Positions 17,590 to 26,987 of a stretch of DNA of 45,363 nt are shown here, one piece after another. The notes under the pieces were generated by a model. That model worked only from the letters and a program-made list of their open reading frames with translations, searched no databases and was not told where the DNA came from. Source of the stretch: Bacteroidota bacterium (GTDB taxonomy: Bacteria > Bacteroidota > Bacteroidia > Bacteroidales > JABHKC01); NCBI GenBank assembly GCA_018692315.1, contig JABHKC010000064.1, forward strand, positions 1 through 45,363, written 5' to 3'. The position numbers and the translations under genes were made by a program. The stretch's first letter is position 1. Each line of letters starts with the position of its first letter.

Positions 17590-18687
17590 ATGAAAATTGT
17601 AATTCCTTCGGGATTTGAAAAAATATACGATAAAGTTATTAGTAATAAAAGAATAGATCAAAACGAAGCAATGATTCTTTTTGAGAAAGCCGAAATAGGT
17701 TTTTTAGGAATATTGGCAAATCATATTCGTGAGAAAAAGCATGGCAGCAATACTTTTTTTAATAGAAATTTTCATATAGAACCTACAAATATCTGCGTTT
17801 ATAATTGCAAGTTTTGCTCCTATCGCCGCCGTAAGGGTGAAGATGGGAGTTGGGATTATTCTGTCTATGAAATGCTCAACACTGCTAAGAAATATATTGG
17901 CAAAAATGTTAGTGAAGTTCACATTGTTGGAGGTGTACATCCGCAATATGATTTATTTTATTATGCAAATCTCATTAAAAAAATAAAAGAGATACTTCCA
18001 AAAATTCATATAAAAGCATTCTCTGCAATAGAATTAGAATATATGATAAGCAAAGCAAACTATTCGTTGAGCGAAGGGCTTACATATCTCAGAAATCATG
18101 GTCTCGATTCAATTCCCGGAGGAGGAGCCGAAATATTCGATGAAAATATCAGAACCGAAATTTGCGACGAAAAAGCAAGTTCTCAGCAGTGGCTAACTAT
18201 TCATGAAAATGCACATAAAATAGGAATTTCATCGAACGCAACAATGCTCTACGGACATATCGAAAACTATAGTCATAGAGTCCACCACTTAAATTTACTT
18301 AGAGAACTTCAAGACCGAACAAATGGATTTAATGCGTTTATTCCATTAAAATTCAAAAAGGAGAACAACAAATTGTCTTATATTAAAGAAGTAAATACGC
18401 TTGAAGATCTACGAAACTATGCTGTATCGAGAATATTTCTTGATAATATTCCAAACATAAAAGCCTACTGGCCTATGATTGGAACTGAAATTGCCCAATT
18501 ATCGCTTTCTTTTGGAGTGAACGATTTGGATGGAACAATTGATGATTCAACAAAAATATATTCGATGGCAGGAGCAAAAGACAAAAATCCGGGTTTGTCT
18601 TCAAACGAATTGATTGAATTGATAAAAGACGCAAGGAGAAAACCTGTAGAGAGAGACTCGAACTATCAAATAATTAAGAAGTATTGA
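17590..18687 (+). CDS. mqnE: Aminodeoxyfutalosine synthase MqnE
   Basis: This 365-residue radical SAM enzyme has the cluster motif C69-x3-C73-x2-C76 in NICVYNCKFCSY. The rest matches MqnE: HIVGGVHP, the GGGAEIF block, SNATMLYGHIE, the HHLNLLRELQD segment, GFNAFIPLKF, DNIPNIKAYWPMIG and FGVNDLDGTI. MqnE joins the carboxyvinyl ether of chorismate-derived 3-enolpyruvylbenzoate to SAM, making aminodeoxyfutalosine in the futalosine route to menaquinone. The related MqnC differs around the GGG and YGHIE segments, so MqnE is preferred. It follows the HA-repeat gene by 59 nt. Other mqn genes are not in the window. Confidence 0.9.
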   Translation: MKIVIPSGFEKIYDKVISNKRIDQNEAMILFEKAEIGFLGILANHIREKKHGSNTFFNRNFHIEPTNICVYNCKFCSYRRRKGEDGSWDYSVYEMLNTAKKYIGKNVSEVHIVGGVHPQYDLFYYANLIKKIKEILPKIHIKAFSAIELEYMISKANYSLSEGLTYLRNHGLDSIPGGGAEIFDENIRTEICDEKASSQQWLTIHENAHKIGISSNATMLYGHIENYSHRVHHLNLLRELQDRTNGFNAFIPLKFKKENNKLSYIKEVNTLEDLRNYAVSRIFLDNIPNIKAYWPMIGTEIAQLSLSFGVNDLDGTIDDSTKIYSMAGAKDKNPGLSSNELIELIKDARRKPVERDSNYQIIKKY

Positions 18688-18784
18688 GTCACTATTTAGA
18701 ATGCAAAACTTCGCATTTTGTTAATCATAGAAAACAAAAATATTTGTAGGGCATAAATTTTTGTTATGCTTTTAAAATTATGTT

Positions 18785-18887
18785 TATATTCAAAAAAAAT
18801 TGTTTTTGTATGTGGTTGAATATAAAATAGATATAAAATTAGAAGGTCCTAAAATTAAAATTTGAGATATTAATTTGCAATTTTAAT
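18785..18887. repeat. Two AT-rich inverted repeats upstream of the methyltransferase
   Basis: TATATTCAA at 18785-18793 pairs with TTGAATATA at 18816-18824, with an A-run/T-run pairing in its loop. ATTAAAATT at 18854-18862 pairs with AATTTTAAT at 18879-18887. Both lie in the 222-bp gap before the gene at 18910. They may be operators or RNA hairpins, but in DNA this AT-rich such repeats also arise by chance. Confidence 0.3.
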
Positions 18888-18909
18888 GAGATAGATTAAA
18901 GAATATAAA

Positions 18910-19776
18910 ATGGATTACAATAAAGAATTTGTTTCGCAACTGGTCTTAAACGGAGGACCTGAAAAACATGAATACTCTCAATTAAATAATATATTAAATA
19001 GTATTGGCAAGGAAGAAATAGAAAGTTTCCGAGAACAGATAAAACCTAGTTTGAATATTGACACCATGCATGGATTTGGTTTTAATAAACCTTTCGGATA
19101 TTCCGGTGATTTTTTTATGATTGAAAAAATTTATTCGTATTGGATAAATCAAGGCGAAAATTGCAAAAAATGGGATTTGTTTTTCCATAATCATAGTGCA
19201 ACTCAGGCAGTTAGAAATAGAAAGGAATTTTTTATAAAAGTGCTTGAAGATATTGAAAACAACGAAAATATCACCGACAAAGCTGTTTTGATTTTAGGAA
19301 GCGGTCCTGCCACAGATGTTGCAGAGTTTTTCGATAGAAATCCGCAGAGCAAAATGTATTTCGATTTGCTCGATTTAGACCCAAAAGCAATTGATTATGC
19401 TAAAATTAAAAACATAAAATATCAATCTCAATTAAACTTTCTTAATAGAAATGTTCTACGATTGAAGCCAGAAAAAAAATATTGTCTTATATGGAGTGCC
19501 GGACTTTTCGATTATTTTGGTGACAGACATTTTACTTTTTTAATAAAAAAGTATTTTGAATTTGTGAGAAAAGATTGTGAATTAATAGTAGGGAATTTTT
19601 CTCAAAATAATCCTTCTAAAAACTACATGGAAATTATGGGCGACTGGTTTTTAAACTATCGCTCGGAAGAAGAATTGATAAAAATTGCTGAAAATGCAAA
19701 TGTTCCGAACAAACAAATAAATCTTGAATCAGAACCTTTAGGTATTAATTTATTTATGCGAATCAAGAAAAGATAG
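18910..19776 (+). CDS. PhcB-like class I SAM methyltransferase
   Basis: This 288-residue soluble protein has an N-terminal segment with KPFGYSGDFFMIEKIY, which resembles the KPxGYAGDxxM signature of the family annotated after Ralstonia PhcB (3-hydroxypalmitate methyl ester synthesis). A Rossmann methyltransferase core follows: motif I VLILGSGPATDVAEF, the acidic end of strand 2 in FDLLDLDPKAIDYAK, and WSAGLFDYFGD as the post-motif segment. By analogy it may methylate a fatty acid or another small acid. Actual production of a 3-hydroxyacyl ester signal is speculation, since the family is broad. It is alone on its strand and converges with the AIM24-family gene; a weak TCAAGA/TCTTGA hairpin lies between them. 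Confidence 0.65.
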   Translation: MDYNKEFVSQLVLNGGPEKHEYSQLNNILNSIGKEEIESFREQIKPSLNIDTMHGFGFNKPFGYSGDFFMIEKIYSYWINQGENCKKWDLFFHNHSATQAVRNRKEFFIKVLEDIENNENITDKAVLILGSGPATDVAEFFDRNPQSKMYFDLLDLDPKAIDYAKIKNIKYQSQLNFLNRNVLRLKPEKKYCLIWSAGLFDYFGDRHFTFLIKKYFEFVRKDCELIVGNFSQNNPSKNYMEIMGDWFLNYRSEEELIKIAENANVPNKQINLESEPLGINLFMRIKKR

Positions 19777-19810
19777 TCTCAAGATTGTAGTTTTCTTGAA
19801 GCTGCAAAAC

Positions 19811-20578
19811 TTAGTCTTCCATAAAATTACCCATTATAGAGCGGCTTCCTTTTTCGGTATTTTTTCCGTATGGAGAAATTGCTTGTATTAGTTTCCTGAA
19901 AGGCATAGATTGTAGCAATACTTTCCCTGTTCCGCTAAGGGTGGTTAAAAACATGCCTTCGCCACCGAAAACCATCGACTTCAAGCTGCCTGCCGATTCT
20001 ACACTGTAGTCCACACTTTCTTCAAATGCAACTATACAACCTGTATCTATTCTGAGGGTTTCGTTGTTCAATTGTTTTTCTATGACTGTTCCTCCGGCAT
20101 GAACAAAAGCCATTCCATCGCCTTTTAGTTTTTGAAGTATAAAACCTTCGCCTCCCACCAATCCTGCACCTAATTTTTTATTAAAAATTATTGAGAATTT
20201 TGTTCCTAAAGCTGCACACAAAAATCCATCTTTTTGCACTATAAGCGATCCGTTGGTTTTTGCGAGATCTATGGGTACAATTGTTCCTGGATAAGGTGGT
20301 CCAAAAGCAACATGTTTTTTCCCGACTCCTCTATGCGTAAAATGCGTCATAAACATCGACTCGCCGGTTAAAACACGAGAACCCATAGAAATTAGTTTGC
20401 CAAAAAAACCTTGATTTGGATTTGATCCATCGCCCATTTTTGTTTCATATTCGATACCTTCTTCCATATAAACCATAGTTCCGGCTTCGGCAATTACTGT
20501 TTCATCTGGATCTAATTCTATTTCTACAAGTTGAATTTCGTTTCCAAATATTTTATAGTCTATTTCGTGCGATTTCAT
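19811..20578 (-). CDS. AIM24/TIGR00266-family protein
   Basis: This 255-residue protein has the features of the TIGR00266/AIM24 family: an N-terminal [20 protein letters not shown], a glycine-rich middle ([25 protein letters not shown]) and a beta-rich C-terminal half with [15 protein letters not shown] and [12 protein letters not shown]. The fold is a tandem double-stranded beta-helix-like (TRAP-like) structure. The biochemical role is not known in bacteria; the name comes from a yeast mitochondrial gene. It follows the hybrid kinase gene by 69 nt on the same strand and could be its last co-transcribed gene. Confidence 0.85.
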   Translation of the reverse strand: MKSHEIDYKIFGNEIQLVEIELDPDETVIAEAGTMVYMEEGIEYETKMGDGSNPNQGFFGKLISMGSRVLTGESMFMTHFTHRGVGKKHVAFGPPYPGTIVPIDLAKTNGSLIVQKDGFLCAALGTKFSIIFNKKLGAGLVGGEGFILQKLKGDGMAFVHAGGTVIEKQLNNETLRIDTGCIVAFEESVDYSVESAGSLKSMVFGGEGMFLTTLSGTGKVLLQSMPFRKLIQAISPYGKNTEKGSRSIMGNFMED

Positions 20579-20647
20579 ATTTTTTTATTTAAAGTTTTTT
20601 GAATTACAACTTCAGAAATTCAAAATTTGGGTTTTTAATTTAGAATT

Positions 20648-23455
20648 CTAATTTTTGAAGTACTTAAACAATACGCTTTGTAGAGCGGAAGTTTTTACAG
20701 GTTTAGTTATATAATCGTCCATTCCTATTGAGATAGCATGGTTTTTGTTTGTTTCCGAAGCATCGGCTGTCATTGCAACAATTGGTGATATAAAGCCATT
20801 TTTTCTCAAATCTATAGTAGCTTCTATTCCGTCTTTTTCGGGCATCATGATATCCATAAAAATTATGTCGTACCGATTTTTTGCAACCATATCCAGAGCT
20901 TCTACTCCATTGTTTGCAATTTCTATTTTGTAACCAAGTTTTTTGAATATAGAATACGCTACTTTCTGGTTTATTAAATTGTCTTCTGCAACAAGAATTG
21001 ACAGGTCTTTTTTTGAAACAGGTGATTCGGACAGTTGCGATGTAGCTTGTAAATTTGGGAAAGTATCTTTGAAAATTTGCTGAATTTCCTGGCTTTCATA
21101 TGGAGAAATAAAATATTTGTCTATCTCATAATCTACGCATTTAAGATGGTTGCCGATTTTATGATTAGAACTCAAAACTACGCATATGAAACGAATAGTT
21201 AGGTTTTCTTCGTGCAATATTTTTGCAATTTCTATACCGTCGAATTCTACAGAGTTTTCTATAAAAACAATTTTGTAGGGATTTATTTCTGCTAAAGAAA
21301 TTCTAATAATTCCAATCGCTTCTATAGCAGAAAATGCACTATCGAAACTTATGCTCATATTGTTTAATAGAGGCTCAATTTCGTTTTGAGGGTCTTTACC
21401 AATAATCAATGCCTTTATTTGATTTAGACTGGTAATTTTTTCATAGTCAAGGTCTTTTAAAACTTTTTCGTAGCTAACACTTGGAACAATAAAACAAAAC
21501 TTCGAGCCCGGATATGTATCATCTGTATAAATTGATGATGGACTTTCAATCCAGATTTTTCCTTTCATTAGTTCAACTAATTGTTTAGATATTGTGGTTC
21601 CTAAACCTGTGCCACCATAATTTCTGGTAGTTGAAGTATCGGCTTGTGTGAACGACGAAAATATTTTATTAATTTTATGCTTTGGTATTCCTATTCCTGT
21701 ATCTTCAACTTTATAAAGTAGTTCCACTACACCATCTTTTTCACTATGTCTCTCGACAGAAACTACAACTTTACCTACATGTGTAAATTTTAGAGCATTG
21801 CCTATTAGATTAGTTAAAATCTGTCCTAATCTTAATGAATCTCCAATAATCATTCCCGGAATGTCCGGCGAAATTTTTGTTTCAAGCGAAATTTTACTTT
21901 CTTTTGCTTTCACGGTAAACGAATCTGTAATTGCTTTTATCTCCTTTTTAAGGCTGAAAGGCATATCTTCAAGAATCATTTTCCCGGCTTCTATTTTGGA
22001 GAAATCGAGGATGTCGTTTATTATTGAAAGCAGGATGTCCGCTGAAGTTTTTATTATGTTTATGTGCTCGCCTTGTTCACTATTCAGATTTGCTTTCATG
22101 AACATTTCTGTCATGCCAATTATTCCATTTAGAGGTGTCCTTATTTCGTGGCTCATATTTGCAAGAAACTCAGATTTTGCTCTATTGGCAGATACTTCTA
22201 TTTTCCGTGCTTGCTCAATTGGGGTAACATCAATAAATGCTTCAATAAGAACATTTTTTCCATTCAGAAATACAGGGATTCGTTTTTTTAGAATGGCTCC
22301 TTCTGTACCATTGTTGAAAACATGTAAATATTTTTCCGATTTTTTTTCTGAGAAGTCTCTTTTAAAATTATATTTTTTAAAAAAATCTGTGTTTATGGTT
22401 TCTCCAATTAGAACATCTTCATCATCTACTTCAAACAAATCGATTGCAGTCCGGTTAAGTTGAAATATCTTGTTTCCCGTGTCGGAAATCACCATTCCAA
22501 TTGGCAAGTATTCAAGTATTTTTTTTAGAGAAAGTTCTGATTCTTTAAGCTTTTTGCCTTCTTTTTTCTGTCTTCTGATAAAATACAGAAAAATAATAGC
22601 AACCATTGTTATTATTGTAAATGTCAAACCTGAAAGATAGAAAGTCCTATCCATTTGAGTTGAATAAATCTCTTCGGTATTTTTTGAAAAAACAATTCCA
22701 AGGTTTTGATTTAAAATTTTTATGGGATAATACACAGAAATAATTTCTTCCAAGCCATTTTTCCCTTCTACATAATTTGTGAGATAACCTTCTTCATTAT
22801 TATAAATAGCATGAGAAATAGTTTGTTTTTCGGTAACTATTAGTGTGTCTGAATTATAATTATAATTTATAATTTTTCCATCTGAATTTATTAGCCATTG
22901 CCACAACGAATTTCCAAAATGATGCTTTTCGAACACATGGCTTATATAGCTGTATGGATCTACAATTAAAATTATATTTGCTATAGTTTTTTCGTTTTGT
23001 TTGATGGGGTATATCAGGATAGACTTATTTTTATACATTTTTATATTGCTTGTCCCTTCAAGCAATTTGTTATCTTGTAGAACTTCGAATTCTTTTGTTT
23101 GAAAATTGTTTTTATCTATAGAATAATTGAACTTGCTGTTTTGAATTTCTATGATTATTTCGCTTATGAAGTAGCGATATTTTTGATAAAATTGAGAAAT
23201 TCGTTTAATTTCCTGCTTTGCTAATTCTTTTTTCTTAAATAAATTTACAATGTCTTCGGAGATAATAAAATAGTTTATCTCTTCATCAAGGTCTAATGAT
23301 GTGTTTTTTATCTCGTGAGCACAAAGTTGTACTTCTTTTTTCAATATATTAATATGTATCGCAACTTGCTGATAATAAGTTTTTTTGTAATAATATATAT
23401 TTACAATAAACAGTATCCCAAAAACAAGTACTAATAATATATATATCTTTCTCAT
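20648..23455 (-). CDS. Membrane hybrid sensor kinase, Cache-PAS-HisKA-HATPase-REC-REC
   Basis: This 935-residue protein has a transmembrane helix (about 5-23), a periplasmic region of about 245 residues resembling a double Cache sensor (SLWQWLINSDGKII), and a second helix (272-293). A PAS domain (about 308-410) follows, then HisKA with His436 in ANMSHEIRTPLN and a HATPase (GNALKFT, G1 DTGIG, GGTGLGT). The C-terminal receiver is intact (AEDN; phosphoacceptor Asp868 in FMDIMMPEKDG; K918 in ITKPV). Between them, residues about 680-800 look like a second receiver that has lost the acidic pair and carries Glu733 at the phosphosite (FIENSVEFDG). The organisation resembles BarA/EvgS-like kinases but without an HPt. 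A Cache lipoprotein gene lies 67 nt upstream. Confidence 0.93.
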   Translation of the reverse strand: MRKIYILLVLVFGILFIVNIYYYKKTYYQQVAIHINILKKEVQLCAHEIKNTSLDLDEEINYFIISEDIVNLFKKKELAKQEIKRISQFYQKYRYFISEIIIEIQNSKFNYSIDKNNFQTKEFEVLQDNKLLEGTSNIKMYKNKSILIYPIKQNEKTIANIILIVDPYSYISHVFEKHHFGNSLWQWLINSDGKIINYNYNSDTLIVTEKQTISHAIYNNEEGYLTNYVEGKNGLEEIISVYYPIKILNQNLGIVFSKNTEEIYSTQMDRTFYLSGLTFTIITMVAIIFLYFIRRQKKEGKKLKESELSLKKILEYLPIGMVISDTGNKIFQLNRTAIDLFEVDDEDVLIGETINTDFFKKYNFKRDFSEKKSEKYLHVFNNGTEGAILKKRIPVFLNGKNVLIEAFIDVTPIEQARKIEVSANRAKSEFLANMSHEIRTPLNGIIGMTEMFMKANLNSEQGEHINIIKTSADILLSIINDILDFSKIEAGKMILEDMPFSLKKEIKAITDSFTVKAKESKISLETKISPDIPGMIIGDSLRLGQILTNLIGNALKFTHVGKVVVSVERHSEKDGVVELLYKVEDTGIGIPKHKINKIFSSFTQADTSTTRNYGGTGLGTTISKQLVELMKGKIWIESPSSIYTDDTYPGSKFCFIVPSVSYEKVLKDLDYEKITSLNQIKALIIGKDPQNEIEPLLNNMSISFDSAFSAIEAIGIIRISLAEINPYKIVFIENSVEFDGIEIAKILHEENLTIRFICVVLSSNHKIGNHLKCVDYEIDKYFISPYESQEIQQIFKDTFPNLQATSQLSESPVSKKDLSILVAEDNLINQKVAYSIFKKLGYKIEIANNGVEALDMVAKNRYDIIFMDIMMPEKDGIEATIDLRKNGFISPIVAMTADASETNKNHAISIGMDDYITKPVKTSALQSVLFKYFKN

Positions 23456-23522
23456 TTATTACAATAAAACTCAATCAATAGATTGTTTTGCCAAAGTAAG
23501 TAAAAACATAATTGAAACTGAA

Positions 23523-24521
23523 CTAAATTTTGTTAAATTCAATAATTATCCAGCCAAGCTTTTCAATTTCAATTGGATTTAAACAAAAATTATATTCTTT
23601 GATTTCGATTTCGATTTGCTCGTTCTCTTTTCTAATTATTTGTTTAATGAAATTTCTAAATTCTACGTTTTTATGCTTCGATAACGAATTTATTTTTCTT
23701 AAATAATTATGATTTGATACGTTTTTGTAATATTGGTATTTCTCAGGAAGCGGAATCGAAATAACATTGTAAACATAGTTGCTTGCAGTAATTATTGTTC
23801 CGGAATCATTTAACACCAATACTTTTTGAGTGTTTTCATCAAAGTATTCCTCCACAATTGTATTGATAGTGATATTTGCTCCAAGTACACCCATAAATTT
23901 TTCTTTGTCGTAAACCGGAGCAACTACCGAAATTAGAAATCCACGGCCTGCCGGATCTGCATATGGTTCATTTATGAAAATTACCTTTTTCTTTGGATTA
24001 TTTTTCTCATTAGCCCGAGAATAGAAACCGAATTGTGTGATGTCTAATTTCGCTTTGAATTGAAATTGTGTATCGAAAAATGGATATAATCTTAAGATTG
24101 AATTTTTGTCATAATAAAATAATTGCACTATTTGGTTGTGCTTTGAAATAATAACTTTGAAAAGAGAGTCTAATGGCTCGCTAATATTAATATTCTTAAA
24201 AATGGTTTGGTTTACTGGTACATGTCCGGTAACAAAAATTGCTGAAGCTCCATCATCAATATTTTTATAAATAGTTCCTTCCGAACTTAGCGTAAAAATA
24301 TTTGTATCAATTGATGTAATTTTATTTTGGCTCGAATAAAGATTTCCTGCAAATACAGCGGCTTTTTCAATATCTATAGAAATCCTTTGAAAATCGTTAC
24401 TAATAGTTTCAATTGTCTTAGAAAGAATTTCTTGATTCTCAGGACAATTGTTTTTGTCTGTATCACAAGATATTACAATAGAAATTAATAATGTCGGAAG
24501 AAATAATTTTCTAAAATTCAC
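23523..24521 (-). CDS. Cache-domain lipoprotein
   Basis: This 332-residue predicted lipoprotein has a lipobox ending at Cys19 (ISIVISC), followed by Asp at +2. The body resembles a double Cache (dCache_1-type) sensor, with the membrane-distal module at about 35-160 and the signature PYADPAGRGFLISVVAPVYD, then GVLGANITI, at about 188-222. Such domains normally form the periplasmic ligand-binding part of kinases or chemoreceptors. Here it stands alone with no transmitter, just upstream of a kinase with its own Cache-like region, so it may be a co-receptor or binding protein for that kinase. The Asp at +2 would favour inner-membrane retention under the E. coli Lol rule, but this rule is not established for Bacteroidota. 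Confidence 0.8.
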   Translation of the reverse strand: MNFRKLFLPTLLISIVISCDTDKNNCPENQEILSKTIETISNDFQRISIDIEKAAVFAGNLYSSQNKITSIDTNIFTLSSEGTIYKNIDDGASAIFVTGHVPVNQTIFKNINISEPLDSLFKVIISKHNQIVQLFYYDKNSILRLYPFFDTQFQFKAKLDITQFGFYSRANEKNNPKKKVIFINEPYADPAGRGFLISVVAPVYDKEKFMGVLGANITINTIVEEYFDENTQKVLVLNDSGTIITASNYVYNVISIPLPEKYQYYKNVSNHNYLRKINSLSKHKNVEFRNFIKQIIRKENEQIEIEIKEYNFCLNPIEIEKLGWIIIEFNKI

Positions 24522-24594
24522 GATTTTCTAATTGAAAAAAAGAACAAATAAAAGTATAAATTATTTATTAAATGACAATTTTCCAAAATAAAAC

Positions 24595-25440
24595 TCACTT
24601 TATTGCTGATGAAAATGGATATTTAAGTCCTGAATATTCCGTGAGAAAAACTTTTATCGATCCAACAATTATTTTTGCTTCAATTAATATTGGAACTTTA
24701 TTTTTGTCGTTGCTCACCCAAACTGTGAGATTTTCGTTCGCATTAAAAATTGTTCCTTCAAGCAATAGTGTTGAAAACTTTAAACATTCGTAGTTGTTTT
24801 TGTTGCGGTCTGTTATGATTTCGATTCCTTGAAATCGAATATTCAAATCATGAATTTCATTATCAATGAAAATTGAAACAAAAATACTATCATTTGTTTT
24901 GAATTCGGTAAAATCTAAGTTTCTAATATAATAGGTTGCAGAAAGCAGATCGAAAATTTCATGAGTAATCGGTATAGTATCTCTCGAAAAAGCTTTTTCG
25001 GAATTTTCAGTTTCTGTAATTATTATATTCTTATTGTAATCGAAAGTATATTGATTTTTTAAATGAAAGTCGCCTTCGTTGTTTTCTCTATAAAATTTTA
25101 TTGGTAACAAAGAATTGGTATATGCAAAAGATTGGTATCTGTCTCTTACTTTAAAAAACCAATCGTATTCGGGCAAACTTCTTCCTGTATTATTGAAACA
25201 ATAAATTTTTTGATTGTCATAGTTTAAGGAATCAACTGAGAATTCTACATTTCCGGCTTTTACATATATAAATCCTAAATTGTAATATACCTCGTAAAAA
25301 ATATTTTCGCCATATTTAAAAGAAAACTCTTTGTATGTTTGTTGTGTGTAAGCATATTTATTAGTTAAGATAAATAAAAATAAAAGAATGAAAATATGTG
25401 AAAAATTCTGAAATGAAATGTAGTTACTTTTTTGACTCAT
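24595..25440 (-). CDS. DUF3108 domain protein, exported
   Basis: This 281-residue protein has a long N-terminal hydrophobic segment (about 13-31, ending near YAYTQQ), probably a signal peptide. It is followed by a DUF3108 domain starting GENIFYEVYYNLGFIYVKAG, with the usual beta-rich pattern and the later SRDTIPITHEIFDLLSATYYIR and SNDKNKVPILIEAKI segments. Family members are periplasmic or outer-membrane-associated beta proteins of unknown function. It is the first gene of the run DUF3108 > Cache lipoprotein > hybrid kinase > AIM24 on the reverse strand, with gaps of 73, 67 and 69 nt, so it may belong to the same envelope-sensing transcript. A CAAAAGTA (reverse-strand TACTTTTG, -7-like) is at 25480-25487. 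Confidence 0.8.
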   Translation of the reverse strand: MSQKSNYISFQNFSHIFILLFLFILTNKYAYTQQTYKEFSFKYGENIFYEVYYNLGFIYVKAGNVEFSVDSLNYDNQKIYCFNNTGRSLPEYDWFFKVRDRYQSFAYTNSLLPIKFYRENNEGDFHLKNQYTFDYNKNIIITETENSEKAFSRDTIPITHEIFDLLSATYYIRNLDFTEFKTNDSIFVSIFIDNEIHDLNIRFQGIEIITDRNKNNYECLKFSTLLLEGTIFNANENLTVWVSNDKNKVPILIEAKIIVGSIKVFLTEYSGLKYPFSSAIK

Positions 25441-25577
25441 GCTTTAAATCCAAATAATATATTGCAGTTTTATCTTTAGCAAAAGTAGAGTAATTTATAA
25501 TTATTAAGCATACAATACTCCAAAATATTTGATTGTACATTTTCAAATATTTAATAATTCAAAAATCCTAAATTTTA

Positions 25578-25585
25578 TACTTTTG
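25578..25585 (+). promoter_or_regulatory. -7-like box before the DUF58 gene
   Basis: TACTTTTG fits TAnnTTTG and lies 23 nt before the TTG start at 25608. No TTG or TTTG is found 17-23 nt upstream, so the -33 half is missing or weak. Confidence 0.35.
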
Positions 25586-25607
25586 CTATTTTTATAATTC
25601 GTAAAAT

Positions 25608-26528
25608 TTGAAAAACATAATTGACATACAAAAGTTTCAGGAATTCGACAATCTTGAATTTATTGCCAAACAAGTGGTTGAAGGCTTCATTACTGGTTTG
25701 CACAGAAGCCCTTTTCACGGATTTTCTGTCGAATTTGCCGAACATCGTTTATATAATCAAGGCGAATCGACGAAACACATTGATTGGAAGCTTTTTGCAC
25801 GAACCGAAAAATTATTTGTTAAACGATACGAGGAGGAAACAAACCTAAGAAGCCATTTGATTGTTGATACCTCATCTTCAATGAATTTTCCGTTTGATGC
25901 AGGCGTTTTAAACAAACTTTCCTTTTCAGCATACAGTGCAGCAGCATTGATTTATTTGCTTAGAAAACAACGCGATGCTGTTGGGCTGACATTGTTCTCC
26001 GACAAAATTGAGTTGCATACCGATGCAAAACTTTCTGTAATTCATTCAAAATTGCTTTATAGCGAATTGTCGAAACTTCTTCAAGAAAAATCAGTTAAGG
26101 AAAAAAAGCAAACAAAAACCTCTACAATCCTTCATCAAATTGCGGAAAGTATTCATCAGAGGTCCTTGGTGATATTATTTAGCGATATGTTCGAAAATGA
26201 GAATTTTGAAGAAATATTTCCTGCTTTACAACATTTACGCTACAATAAGCACGAAGTAATTTTATTTCATGTTTTTGATAAAAAGCGAGAACTTGAATTC
26301 GATTTCAAAAATCGTCCTTATAAATTCATTGATCTCGAAACCGGAGATGAAGTAAAGTTTAATCCGAACGATGTTCGTGGCGAATATATTAGCAACATAA
26401 ACAAGCATTTCAACGAAATTAAATTGCGCTGCGGACAGTACAAAATTGATTTGATAAATGCCGATATAAATCAGGATTTTAAGGAAGTTTTGTTGCCATA
26501 TCTTATCAAACGTAGCAAACTCTATTAG
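25608..26528 (+). CDS. DUF58 (VWA-like) protein
   Basis: The protein is 306 residues. The start is a TTG at 25608: an in-frame TAA lies two codons upstream and no ATG occurs before residue 93, so the rare start is forced unless ATA or ATT is used. The DUF58 core reads HRSPFHGFSVEFAEHRLY, then HIDWKLFARTEKLFVKRYEEET, the MIDAS-like DTSSSMNFP, and LFSDMFE, characteristic of a von Willebrand A-like fold. DUF58 proteins usually sit beside MoxR-type AAA ATPases and take part in assembly or activation of envelope complexes; no MoxR gene is within the window. A VanZ-like gene follows after 12 nt. Confidence 0.87.
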   Translation: MKNIIDIQKFQEFDNLEFIAKQVVEGFITGLHRSPFHGFSVEFAEHRLYNQGESTKHIDWKLFARTEKLFVKRYEEETNLRSHLIVDTSSSMNFPFDAGVLNKLSFSAYSAAALIYLLRKQRDAVGLTLFSDKIELHTDAKLSVIHSKLLYSELSKLLQEKSVKEKKQTKTSTILHQIAESIHQRSLVILFSDMFENENFEEIFPALQHLRYNKHEVILFHVFDKKRELEFDFKNRPYKFIDLETGDEVKFNPNDVRGEYISNINKHFNEIKLRCGQYKIDLINADINQDFKEVLLPYLIKRSKLY

Positions 26529-26540
26529 TTATTTGAAACC

Positions 26541-26894
26541 ATGGTAAAACCGTTTTGGAAAGTAGTTTTTGCTACTATTATTATATTTATTTTGAGTGCA
26601 ATTCCGGGAAATGTGGTGAAAGAACCTATTTTTTGGAATGCTGACAAACTCATTCATTTTGGCATGTATTTGATATATTCAATTTTGCTGATTGCATATT
26701 TCGAAGGGCAATTCAAATATTCAAAACTCCATAATTTCCCATTAACTTATGCTTTGATTTTTGCTGTCTCCTATGGAGCAATTCTGGAAATACTGCAGGA
26801 ATTTGTTTTTGTTCATAGGTCTGGTAGTTTTGCCGATGCAATTGCGAATAGTGTTGGTGCTATAGTTGGAGTAATTTTTTATAGGCGATTTTGA
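26541..26894 (+). CDS. VanZ-like membrane protein (copy 1)
   Basis: This 117-residue protein has four predicted membrane helices and the VanZ-family pattern: a first helix ending in SAIPG, then WNADKLIHFGMY, YGAILEILQEF, and RSGSFADAIANSVGAIVG. VanZ was named for low-level teicoplanin resistance, but most family members have no known link to glycopeptides. The gene starts 12 nt after the DUF58 stop, so it is probably co-transcribed. A related gene follows 93 nt downstream. Confidence 0.82.
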   Translation: MVKPFWKVVFATIIIFILSAIPGNVVKEPIFWNADKLIHFGMYLIYSILLIAYFEGQFKYSKLHNFPLTYALIFAVSYGAILEILQEFVFVHRSGSFADAIANSVGAIVGVIFYRRF

Positions 26895-26987
26895 GATATT
26901 ATTAGTAATTTTTATTCTCTATTCGCTTACTTTTTTATTTAATAAAAAGCCAATTCCGTTCAGCAAAACATAAAAGAAATTCAAAAA

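Noticed and set aside
20597-20625. TTTTGAATT/AATTCAAAA inverted repeat between the hybrid kinase and AIM24 genes
   Set aside because: AT-only stem with an 11-nt loop; expected by chance in DNA of this composition.
21798-22463. 221-codon forward open frame inside the hybrid kinase gene
   Set aside because: It is antisense to the conserved HisKA/HATPase region and encodes no recognisable protein; the reverse-strand kinase explains the open frame.
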